From an uncultured Dehalococcoidia bacterium (GTDB lineage Bacteria > Chloroflexota > Dehalococcoidia > Tepidiformales > Tepidiformaceae): a DNA stretch of 5,795 bases. Shown one piece after another: positions 1 through 5,413 of this stretch. A program made the position numbers and the translations under genes. The notes below the pieces were generated by a model that saw only the letters and a list, made by a program, of their open reading frames with translations, ran no database searches and was not told the DNA's origin. The stretch covers positions 1-5,795 of the forward strand of contig CALFYR010000480.1 of the NCBI GenBank assembly GCA_937954195.1, written 5' to 3'. Every line of letters starts with the position of its first letter. The stretch's first letter is position 1.

Positions 1-1065
1 AAGGTGACCGACCGCATGACCACGCCTGAGGCGAACGAGGTGCAACGCCTGCTTCGAAGGATGGCCGATGCAGGCTGCGAATTCGCCATCGTCGAATCCA
101 CCAGCCACGGGCTGGCGCTCCACCGGCTGGACCACGTCGAATACGACGTCGCCGTGTTCACCAACATCACCGGCGACCACCTGGACTTCCATGAGACGTT
201 CGAGGCCTACCGCGAGGCCAAAGGGCAGCTGTTCGCAGCGCTCGAGACATCGGCGCGCAAAGGCGTTCAGAAGTCGGCGGTGGTGAACAACGACGACCCC
301 TCGGCGAATTTCATGCTCGGACTATCACGCGCTGAACCGATCCGCTACGGCCTCGACGCTCGCGAGCTCGATGTGACGGCACGAAACATCATCCTCCGGG
401 CCGATGGGTCCGACTTCCGCCTCGATACGCCCGTGGGCCGGGCCGAAACGCACATCCAGCTCCCGGCGATGTTCAACGTGATGAACGCGCTCGCTGCCGC
501 GGGGGCAGGGCTCGCCATCGGAGCCCAGCCGGGCGATATCGCGCGTGGCTTGGCTGCCTGTCCGGGCGTGCCAGGCCGCATGGAACGAATTGTGGCGGGA
601 CAGCCGTTCGAGGTCATCGTCGACTATGCGCACACGGGCGATGCCGTTCGCAAGGTCCTTGAAGTGCTTCGCGAAGTCACCCGCGGCAAGCTCATCATCG
701 TTGTTGGCGCGGCCGGCGAACGTGACCCCGGCCGAAGGTTCGGTGTTGGCCGTGCCGCCGCCGAAGGCGCCGACTTCGCCGTGTTCACCAACGAGGACCC
801 GCGCTCCGAAGACCCCGGGGAGATCGTCCGCGAAATCGGACGGCACGCTGAAGGGGCCGGCCGTGTGCGTGGCGCTGACTTTGTCGAAGTGGAGGACCGT
901 CGCGAAGCTATTGCCGAGGCGTTGCGCCGCGCCGCCCCTGGCGATGTTGTCCTGGTCGCGGGCAAGGGCCACGAAACATCGATGATCTACGGCACCGAAT
1001 CGCGGCCATGGGACGACCGGGACGTGACCCGCGAGGAACTCGCCAGGCTCGGGTTTACGCGGTAG
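1..1065 (+). CDS. murE: MurE, UDP-N-acetylmuramoyl-tripeptide synthetase, 5'-truncated
   Basis: Cytoplasmic ATP-dependent Mur ligase that adds a diamino acid to UDP-MurNAc-L-Ala-D-Glu during peptidoglycan synthesis. The frame is open from base 1. The visible ~354 residues correspond to the end of the central domain and all of the C-terminal domain; the N-terminal domain and the ATP-binding GTNGKT loop lie left of the window. The GTG at position 4 is therefore not the true start. Counting that GTG as residue 1, I see TTPEA (6-10), the SHGLALHR block (34-41), FTNITGDHLDFH (52-63), and AK at 72-73, whose Lys matches the carbamoylated lysine of Mur ligases. VDYAHT (206-211) and GAAGERD (235-241) begin the C-terminal domain, and GKGHE (320-324) is the conserved C-terminal motif. 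The diamino-acid specificity motif, DNPR in meso-DAP enzymes, reads EDPR (264-267), so the amino acid added is uncertain. No murF follows, so the usual dcw gene order is broken here. Identification is strong. Confidence 0.96.
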   Translation, partial: KVTDRMTTPEANEVQRLLRRMADAGCEFAIVESTSHGLALHRLDHVEYDVAVFTNITGDHLDFHETFEAYREAKGQLFAALETSARKGVQKSAVVNNDDPSANFMLGLSRAEPIRYGLDARELDVTARNIILRADGSDFRLDTPVGRAETHIQLPAMFNVMNALAAAGAGLAIGAQPGDIARGLAACPGVPGRMERIVAGQPFEVIVDYAHTGDAVRKVLEVLREVTRGKLIIVVGAAGERDPGRRFGVGRAAAEGADFAVFTNEDPRSEDPGEIVREIGRHAEGAGRVRGADFVEVEDRREAIAEALRRAAPGDVVLVAGKGHETSMIYGTESRPWDDRDVTREELARLGFTR

Positions 1066-1071
1066 GCCTTT

Positions 1072-1088
1072 CTCCGGGGTTTCCGGAG
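1072..1088 (+). terminator. Small GC-rich hairpin after murE, possible weak terminator
   Basis: A perfect 6-bp stem (CTCCGG / CCGGAG) with a 5-nt loop begins 7 nt after the murE stop. Only a poor U-run follows (TGGTTTGG), so it is at best a weak intrinsic terminator or a 3'-end stabilising hairpin. Its position between murE and a separate promoter-like sequence supports an end-of-transcript role. Confidence 0.35.
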
Positions 1089-1092
1089 TGGT

Positions 1093-1121
1093 TTGGACGC
1101 TATTCGGGCCGTTCGTATACT
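1093..1121 (+). promoter_or_regulatory. Putative housekeeping promoter for the cyclophilin gene
   Basis: A -10 box TATACT (1116-1121, one mismatch to TATAAT) lies 17 nt from a weak -35 candidate TTGGAC (1093-1098), in which only the TTG matches consensus. Transcription would start near 1128, about 45 nt ahead of the GTG start at 1174. The same core, CGTATACT, recurs ahead of the flavoprotein gene at 2955-2962. The -10 call is moderate and the -35 call weak. Confidence 0.45.
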
Positions 1122-1173
1122 GCCTTGGTGGCCCACGACGAGGGCCGCCCCCTTCTTGAACTGAGGTTTCACC

Positions 1174-2043
1174 GTGCCCAAACGAAAGCGACGCGTGCAG
1201 CAGCACCTGCGCCAGGAATCCACTCGCAGGAAGTCCTACACCAGCAGCACTTCCCCAAGCGAGATCTACAAGCCCGGCTTCCCCATGAACATCCTTGGCA
1301 ACGTGAAGGCCTTCGCCATCGTTGGCGTCGGCATCGCGGTCATCATGGTGTTCGCGGCGCTGCTCACCGGCCGGAACGACACGGGCGACCCCAGCTCCCT
1401 TCCGGATACGCCGACCCCCGATCCGTCGGCGAGCGCTTCCGCCTCGGCAAGCCCGACGCAGGAAGCCCTCCAGTTCGATGCGGCCGAAGACGTCATCGAC
1501 GCGGAGAACAATACGTACACCGCGACCATCGAGACCACGCTGGGGTCCTTCACGATGGACCTGTTCGCGGATGATTCGCCGGACGCCGTCAACAGCTTTG
1601 TGTTCCTCGCCCAGGAAGGCTACTTCGACAACACGCCCATCCATCGCGTGGTGGCGAACTTCGTGGTCCAGATGGGCGACCCGACCGGCACCGGCACCGG
1701 GGGCCCCGGATACAGCACCGCCGACGAACCCAACGAGAAGCGCAACGTCCGCGGCGCCGTCTCCTGGGCCAAGGCAAGCGGTGCGACCTCCTACGGCAGC
1801 CAGTTCTTCATCAACCTGAAGGACAACCCGGGTCTCGATTTCGACACCAGCGGCGGCGACAAGTTCTACCCGTGGGCCGAAGTCACCGAAGGCATGGATG
1901 TGGTCGACCAGATCGCGGGCGTCCAGGTCGATGGTTCGGGCCGCCCGCTGGAGACGCTCGAGATCATCTCGGTCACCATCGAAGAGACGCCGAAGGACGG
2001 CGCGTCGTCCACCGCCACTCCGGCGGCCACCGCAACGCCCTAG
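1174..2043 (+). CDS. Membrane-anchored cyclophilin-type peptidyl-prolyl cis-trans isomerase
   Basis: Predicted to isomerise X-Pro bonds in proteins outside the cytoplasmic membrane. The 289-residue product has a strongly basic N-terminus (residues 2-20, many Lys/Arg), one hydrophobic segment (about 45-65), a Ser/Ala/Pro/Thr linker (about 73-95) and a cyclophilin domain (about 115-271). It ends in an Ala/Thr/Pro-rich tail. The charge pattern predicts N-terminus inside and catalytic domain outside, with no lipobox. Family motifs are IHRVVANFVVQMGD (156-169), which holds the Arg equivalent to human CypA Arg55 (R158), GSQFFI (208-213) with the Gln and Phe equivalents of Gln111 and Phe113, and the EGMDVVDQI block. 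The CypA Trp121 position appears to be Gly, as in many cyclosporin-insensitive bacterial enzymes. The GTG start is chosen because an in-frame TGA sits at 1162-1164 and GAGG (1163-1166) lies 7 nt upstream; the ATG at 1285 has no such site. The stop overlaps that of the convergent lipoprotein gene. Confidence 0.93.
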   Translation: MPKRKRRVQQHLRQESTRRKSYTSSTSPSEIYKPGFPMNILGNVKAFAIVGVGIAVIMVFAALLTGRNDTGDPSSLPDTPTPDPSASASASASPTQEALQFDAAEDVIDAENNTYTATIETTLGSFTMDLFADDSPDAVNSFVFLAQEGYFDNTPIHRVVANFVVQMGDPTGTGTGGPGYSTADEPNEKRNVRGAVSWAKASGATSYGSQFFINLKDNPGLDFDTSGGDKFYPWAEVTEGMDVVDQIAGVQVDGSGRPLETLEIISVTIEETPKDGASSTATPAATATP

Positions 2044-2684
2044 TCTTCGGAGAGCCTCGCATTCCGGGCCGCCTGGATTTCGCGAACGTCCGCGAGTTCC
2101 AGGCGGCCTTCGCGATCCCCGGCGAACACGCTCAAAACGAGGTTCTCTCGCACCTCGTACGTTGCCCAGAGGCTCACGCTCGCCGGCCCTTCGCTGGCGA
2201 TGATCCGGAACGTCCTGCCCCCCGCGTCATCGACTTCGTCGGCCGTCCGCTCGCCGTCAGGCAGCCACACGATTCCCGTCGCGGCGATCTCGGCGGAGTC
2301 GGCAACGAGCCCGGCCACCCAGGCTTCGGCCTGCGGCGCTGTCTCGAACACGAGCACCTGGCAAACGACGTTCACCGGCGGGTCAAACGGTGGCCTGGGC
2401 AGCGATTCCTTCCAGAACACGAAGCGGCCTCGCTCCAGACCGGCCTCGCGGTAGGCAGCCTTGCGCTCATCCGTCCCATCACCGAGGGACCCGAGGTCGT
2501 TGGCCGAGAACGAACCGGCCGTCTGTTGCTGGAACTCCCAGGTCAGGTCGTCGCTGGCGCAGAGGTACTTGTCGAGGCTGGTATCGCCCTCTTCGCTCGC
2601 ATCGGAACAGGCGGAAATCAGGAGTGCGCCGGCCAGGGCCGCACAGCGAAGACGATTACTCCTCAAGCTCGGTCGGCGCGGCAT
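2040..2684 (-). CDS. Putative lipoprotein of unknown family
   Basis: I do not recognise the family. With the ATG at 2684 the product is 214 residues. It opens with a basic n-region, then a hydrophobic stretch ending in the lipobox I-S-A-C, placing the lipidated Cys at residue 26, followed by an acidic Asp/Ser/Glu stretch. This is a classic signal-peptidase II substrate, anchored outside the cytoplasmic membrane. Two further cysteines (about 42 and 108) could form a disulfide in the mature domain. That domain looks soluble, with mixed alpha/beta character, and has a Pro-rich stretch (LPRPPFDPP) before a beta-like VNVVCQVLVF strand. Other possible starts are a TTG at 2693 and a TTG at 2666; the latter would still leave a complete short signal peptide. 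The start overlaps the end of the small membrane-protein gene by about 29 nt, suggesting co-transcription and translational coupling. The TAG stop (2042-2040) overlaps the cyclophilin stop on the other strand. Confidence 0.82.
   Translation of the reverse strand: MPRRPSLRSNRLRCAALAGALLISACSDASEEGDTSLDKYLCASDDLTWEFQQQTAGSFSANDLGSLGDGTDERKAAYREAGLERGRFVFWKESLPRPPFDPPVNVVCQVLVFETAPQAEAWVAGLVADSAEIAATGIVWLPDGERTADEVDDAGGRTFRIIASEGPASVSLWATYEVRENLVLSVFAGDREGRLELADVREIQAARNARLSED
2067..2108. terminator. Strong long inverted repeat, candidate 3'-end hairpin for the cyclophilin transcript
   Basis: An 11-bp perfect stem (GGCCGCCTGGA at 2067-2077 with TCCAGGCGGCC at 2098-2108) encloses a second 5-bp stem (TCGCG 2080-2084 / CGCGA 2091-2095) around a 6-nt loop. 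A 2-nt interior mismatch separates the stems. It begins 23 nt after the cyclophilin stop and lies wholly inside the 3' end of the antisense lipoprotein gene. No U-run follows on either strand, so it is not a canonical intrinsic terminator. It may serve as a Rho-independent-like stem or as a block to 3' exonucleases for one or both convergent transcripts. Confidence 0.45.
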
Positions 2685-2895
2685 TCGGGCCAATCATCCC
2701 ATGGCGCGATTGATACTTCTCCACCAGCACGATGAGCCCGAAGAACGGGAAAAAGAGCAGCGTCGCGCCGATAGCCCACCACCAGGCGGGGATGATGAAG
2801 AACAGGATGGCGCAGGCGGCGGTAAATCCCATGCCGACGATCGCGAGGATGCGGCCAGCGAGGACATAGGGCGTTACAGGCGTGTGCATCGCCAC
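2656..2895 (-). CDS. Small membrane protein with two predicted helices
   Basis: I do not recognise the family. The 79-residue product (GTG start at 2895; 77 residues from the ATG at 2889) has two hydrophobic segments at about residues 16-35 and 39-58. They are rich in Ile, Leu, Phe and Ala and are separated by a Pro-Ala-Trp-Trp-Trp turn. A short polar tail ends in acidic Glu residues, and the short N-terminal stretch is also polar. This predicts an integral membrane hairpin with both ends on the same side. No catalytic or metal-binding motif is visible, and neither start has a strong Shine-Dalgarno site. The TAA stop lies inside the start region of the downstream lipoprotein gene, so the two probably form a bicistronic minus-strand unit. 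The transmembrane pattern over its full length and the tight overlap are the evidence that it is a real gene. It diverges from the flavoprotein operon across a 97-nt gap. Confidence 0.75.
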   Translation of the reverse strand: MAMHTPVTPYVLAGRILAIVGMGFTAACAILFFIIPAWWWAIGATLLFFPFFGLIVLVEKYQSRHGMIGPNAAPTELEE

Positions 2896-2939
2896 CAGTT
2901 TCGCCCGGCCGGCGCGGGGGGTCTAGCAGTACTCTGCCC

Positions 2940-2953
2940 GCTTCCGCGGAAGC
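2940..2953. promoter_or_regulatory. Perfect 14-bp palindrome, candidate operator in the divergent promoter region
   Basis: GCTTCCGCGGAAGC is fully self-complementary. It ends 3 nt before the TATACT box at 2957-2962, so it fills the -35/-10 spacer of the presumed flavoprotein promoter, where a bound dimeric regulator would block RNA polymerase. It also lies upstream of the divergent membrane-protein gene. No regulator gene is in the window, so the cognate protein is unknown. Confidence 0.4.
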
Positions 2954-2956
2954 CCG

Positions 2957-2962
2957 TATACT
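2957..2962 (+). promoter_or_regulatory. Putative -10 box of the flavoprotein/CoA-transferase operon
   Basis: TATACT within CGTATACT, the same core as in the promoter ahead of the cyclophilin gene. It would start transcription near 2969, about 24 nt before the ATG at 2993. No good -35 hexamer is visible at the expected distance (2934-2939 is CTGCCC), so the promoter may need an activator or be intrinsically weak. Confidence 0.45.
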
Positions 2963-2992
2963 CGCCCCCGAATCCAAATTCCGAGGTGTGTG

Positions 2993-4165
2993 ATGGCACG
3001 CCCAGTGCTTCGCACCGAACTGTGCGACATGCTTGGTATCGAGTACCCCGTGGTACTCGCTGGTATGGGTCCTGTAGCCGGTGGTCTGACCGGGCCGGTG
3101 GCGACCGCGCCGCTGGTGGCCGCGGTTTCGAACGCCGGCGGCCTCGGCGTCATCGGTGGCGCGGGTTTCAGCCCCGAACGGCTCCGCGAGGAGATCAACA
3201 AGGTCCGCTCGATGACCGATAAGCCGTTCGGCGTCGACCTGCTGCTGCCGTCGAACTACATGGGCGGCGCGGCCAGCGGTGAAATGCCGCGCGACCCCCG
3301 TGACCTGATCCCGGAGGAAACGCGGGGCAAGCTCCGCAAGATCGCCGAGGACCTCGGCATCGAGTGGAAAGAAGCCCCGAAGCCCGCTGCCACCGCAACG
3401 GCCGAACGCCCGCGCATCGGCGGCGGCATGTCGGACGGGCAGATGGAAGTCGTCATCGAGGAGAAGGTGGCGGTCTTCGCGAGTGGCCTTGGCACACCGG
3501 CGCCGTGGATGGATCGCCTGCACGCCAACGGCACGAAGGTCCTATGCCTGGTCGGCAACGTGAAGAACGCGAAACGTGTCGCCGCCTCGGGCGCCGACGT
3601 CGTCGTTGCCCAGGGCACCGAAGCCGGCGGCCACACGGGCCGGATCGCCACGTTTGCGCTCGTCCCCCAGGTTATCGACGCGGTTACGCCCACTCCCGTG
3701 ATTGCCGCGGGCGGTATCGCCGATGGGCGCGGGCTCGCGGCGGCGCTTGCTATGGGCGCAATCGGCGTTTGGTGCGGCACCGCTTTCCTGGTTTCGGAAG
3801 AAGCTAACCAGCCGGAACTCCAGAAGCAGCGGGTGCTCGCCGCCGGAGATGAGGACACTCGCATCACACGCCTCTACTCCGGCAAGACGATGCGGAACAT
3901 CACCAACCCGCTCATCGAGGCGTATGAGGCCGCGAACATCCAGGCCCTCCCGATGGGCCTGCAGGGACTGCTCGTCGGCGACCTCGTGTACTCCGTGCGC
4001 GAAGCCGGCCGCAACGACCTGCTCATGAACGCCGCCGGCCAGGCCTCGGGGCTCCTGAGCCAGATCCGCCCGGCGGCGGACATCCTGCACGACATGGTCG
4101 CTCAGGCGGCCGAGATTCTCGACCGCGGCCTCAAGAGCCGGGTCACAGCAGTGGCGGAGGCCTAG
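2993..4165 (+). CDS. Nitronate monooxygenase / 2-nitropropane dioxygenase family flavoprotein
   Basis: FMN-dependent TIM-barrel oxidoreductase. Characterised relatives oxidise alkyl nitronates, reduce enoyl-ACP (FabK) or act in steroid-ring catabolism (IpdC), so the substrate cannot be read from sequence. In the 390-residue product (from ATG 2993) I see the family's N-terminal P-V-V-L-A-G-M-G block, SNAGGLGVIGGAG (46-58), AQGTEAGGHTG (206-216) with the catalytic-type His at 214, and the FMN-phosphate region AAGGIADGRG (238-247) followed by GVWCGTAFL (258-266). Between about 88 and 155 is an insertion: a charged predicted helical stretch and then a Pro/Ala/Thr linker (128-139). Similar insertions occur in related subfamilies as far as I recall, so it is not by itself unusual. 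ATG 2993 is preferred over the adjacent GTG 2990 because GAGG (2983-2986) is 6 nt from the ATG and only 3 nt from the GTG. It heads an operon with two CoA-transferase genes, which argues for a role on an acyl-CoA or its acid rather than simple nitronate detoxification. Confidence 0.9.
   Translation: MARPVLRTELCDMLGIEYPVVLAGMGPVAGGLTGPVATAPLVAAVSNAGGLGVIGGAGFSPERLREEINKVRSMTDKPFGVDLLLPSNYMGGAASGEMPRDPRDLIPEETRGKLRKIAEDLGIEWKEAPKPAATATAERPRIGGGMSDGQMEVVIEEKVAVFASGLGTPAPWMDRLHANGTKVLCLVGNVKNAKRVAASGADVVVAQGTEAGGHTGRIATFALVPQVIDAVTPTPVIAAGGIADGRGLAAALAMGAIGVWCGTAFLVSEEANQPELQKQRVLAAGDEDTRITRLYSGKTMRNITNPLIEAYEAANIQALPMGLQGLLVGDLVYSVREAGRNDLLMNAAGQASGLLSQIRPAADILHDMVAQAAEILDRGLKSRVTAVAEA
4156..4160 (+). 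promoter_or_regulatory. Shine-Dalgarno site for the first CoA-transferase, inside the upstream gene
   Basis: GGAGG lies in the last codons of the flavoprotein gene, 8 nt before the ATG at 4169. With only 3 nt between the genes, translation is probably coupled. The site also fixes the start codon. Confidence 0.7.
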
Positions 4166-4168
4166 GGA

Positions 4169-5401
4169 ATGGCAGATCGCGCGCTTGATGGCGTGAGGGT
4201 GGTGGAGTTCACCGATGAGCTCGGATCGTACTGTGGTCGGCTCCTGGCCGACCTTGGCGCCGAGGTGATCAAGGTCGAACCGCCGGGCGGGGGCCGTCAG
4301 CGAAACTCCGGCCCGTACCGCGTGGGCTTCGAAGGCAACCCAGATGCGAGCCTGCAATTCTGGGTACACAACACCTCGAAGAAGTCGGTCGTCCTGGACC
4401 TGGCGAACCCCGCGGATCGCGCGAGAGCGAAGAAGCTCGCTCTGACCGCGGACATCGTGATCGAGGACTACGAACCGGGTCACATGGCCGAACTTGGCCT
4501 CGGGTACGCGGACCTCTCGGCTGAGAAGCCAGCGCTCGTGTACACCAGCGTCACGGGCTTCGGTCAGACCGGCCCGCACGCCAATTGGGCTTACAGCGAC
4601 ATCGTCGGCCAGGCGATGGGCGGCATCATGACGCTCGCCGGCGAACCCGCCGACCCGCCGAATATGATCTACGGCAACCAGGCGAACATCTCAGCGAGTA
4701 TTCAGGCGGCCCAGGGAACGATGGTCGCGCTGCTTCATGCGGAGGCGACAGGCGAAGGTCAGCAGGTCGATGTTTCGGCCCAGGAAGCCGTCTCGATGTC
4801 GCAGGAGACAGCGATGCAAACGTGGGACTTCCAGAAGAAGAACCGCGTCCGCACCGGTGAAACCGGCGGCATCCCCATCAAGATACCGGGCGCGGGCACC
4901 CTCAAGACCCGCGACGGGTACATCCTGCTCTACATCATTGCCCCGGCCGGTGGGGACCTGCCCGACCTGGTGGCATGGATGCGCGAGGAGGGCAAGCAGG
5001 CCGACCTCGATGAGGAGCCTTATGCCTCGCTCATCCCGCAGCTCAACATGGGGTGGCTGACCCAGCTCATGAGCAACCCGGCTGAGGCCGCGAAGGTGAT
5101 CCCACTGATTCCGCACCTCAACGAAGTCATCGCCAACTTCTTCGCCGATAAGTCGGCGCGTGAGGCGTACGAAGAGGGCCAGAACCGGCGCTTGCTCGTC
5201 GGTATCGTCTCGACGCCGAAGGACCTGGCCGAGAACACGCAGCTCCGAGCGCGGCACTGGTACGTCCAGTTCCCCGAGGCCCCCGCGGGTGCGCCGACCG
5301 AGTTCCCGGGGCCGCCCTACCGCCTTTCCGAAACACCCGCCGCCGTTGTTCGCCCGCCCCGACTTGGCGAGCACACGGACGCCGTATTGGCAGCGCTCTA
5401 A
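4169..5401 (+). CDS. Class III (CaiB/BaiF) CoA-transferase family protein lacking the usual catalytic Asp
   Basis: Family members move CoA between carboxylic acids through a glutamyl/aspartyl-CoA type intermediate and form interlocked dimers. The 410-residue length matches the family. Visible blocks are L-D-G-V-R-V-V-E-F (6-14), LLADLGAEVIKVEPPGGG (25-42), the N-T-S-K-K-S-V-V-L-D-L stretch (68-78), GFGQTGP (130-136), the QAMGG region (148-152), TGEGQQVDVS (194-203) and the C-terminal PPRLGEHTDAVL (396-407). Aligning back from TGxGQxVDVS, the position of the catalytic Asp (Asp169 of formyl-CoA transferase) falls on Asn173, codon AAC at 4685-4687; no Asp is present nearby in that helix. The protein may therefore be a non-catalytic subunit or use a different residue. 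The gene follows the flavoprotein by 3 nt and is followed after 12 nt by a second, diverged CoA-transferase, suggesting a heteromeric enzyme. Family assignment is firm; substrate and activity are unknown. Confidence 0.93.
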   Translation: MADRALDGVRVVEFTDELGSYCGRLLADLGAEVIKVEPPGGGRQRNSGPYRVGFEGNPDASLQFWVHNTSKKSVVLDLANPADRARAKKLALTADIVIEDYEPGHMAELGLGYADLSAEKPALVYTSVTGFGQTGPHANWAYSDIVGQAMGGIMTLAGEPADPPNMIYGNQANISASIQAAQGTMVALLHAEATGEGQQVDVSAQEAVSMSQETAMQTWDFQKKNRVRTGETGGIPIKIPGAGTLKTRDGYILLYIIAPAGGDLPDLVAWMREEGKQADLDEEPYASLIPQLNMGWLTQLMSNPAEAAKVIPLIPHLNEVIANFFADKSAREAYEEGQNRRLLVGIVSTPKDLAENTQLRARHWYVQFPEAPAGAPTEFPGPPYRLSETPAAVVRPPRLGEHTDAVLAAL

Positions 5402-5406
5402 GGAGG
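5399..5406 (+). promoter_or_regulatory. Near-perfect Shine-Dalgarno overlapping the upstream stop codon
   Basis: TAAGGAGG combines the TAA stop of the first CoA-transferase (5399-5401) with a full AAGGAGG core, 7 nt ahead of the ATG at 5414. This predicts strong, coupled initiation of the second CoA-transferase and fixes its start. Confidence 0.8.
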
Positions 5407-5413
5407 ACCACCC

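Noticed and set aside
1426..1459. Ser/Ala low-complexity stretch in the cyclophilin gene
   Set aside because: An ordinary flexible linker between the membrane anchor and the catalytic domain; no repeat expansion at the DNA level.
325..1644. Long (439-codon) open frame on the minus strand across murE and the cyclophilin gene
   Set aside because: It is antisense to two well-supported genes, crosses their boundary, and has an Arg/Gly/His-rich composition with no recognisable motif. Stop-poor antisense frames are expected at this GC content.
1683..1700. Short tandem ACCGGC-type repeat in the cyclophilin gene
   Set aside because: It encodes the family-typical Thr-Gly loop after the Gly-Asp-Pro motif, so protein conservation explains it.
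1872..2735. Plus-strand open frame of 287 codons running from the cyclophilin gene through the lipoprotein region
   Set aside because: It is out of frame with the cyclophilin and antisense to the lipoprotein. The lipobox and signal peptide on the minus strand are much better evidence of coding.
2926..2937. Short dyad GCAG-TACT-CTGC near the divergent promoter
   Set aside because: Only 4-bp arms, expected by chance. The neighbouring 14-bp palindrome is far stronger.
2663..3523. Minus-strand open frame of 286 codons over the divergent region and the flavoprotein gene
   Set aside because: It is a shadow frame that spans the divergent promoter region and opposes a conserved enzyme. The small membrane-protein frame there has clear transmembrane segments and is preferred.
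3542..4579. Minus-strand open frame of 345 codons opposite the flavoprotein and first CoA-transferase
   Set aside because: Antisense to conserved motifs in both genes, with shadow-like composition and no family signal.
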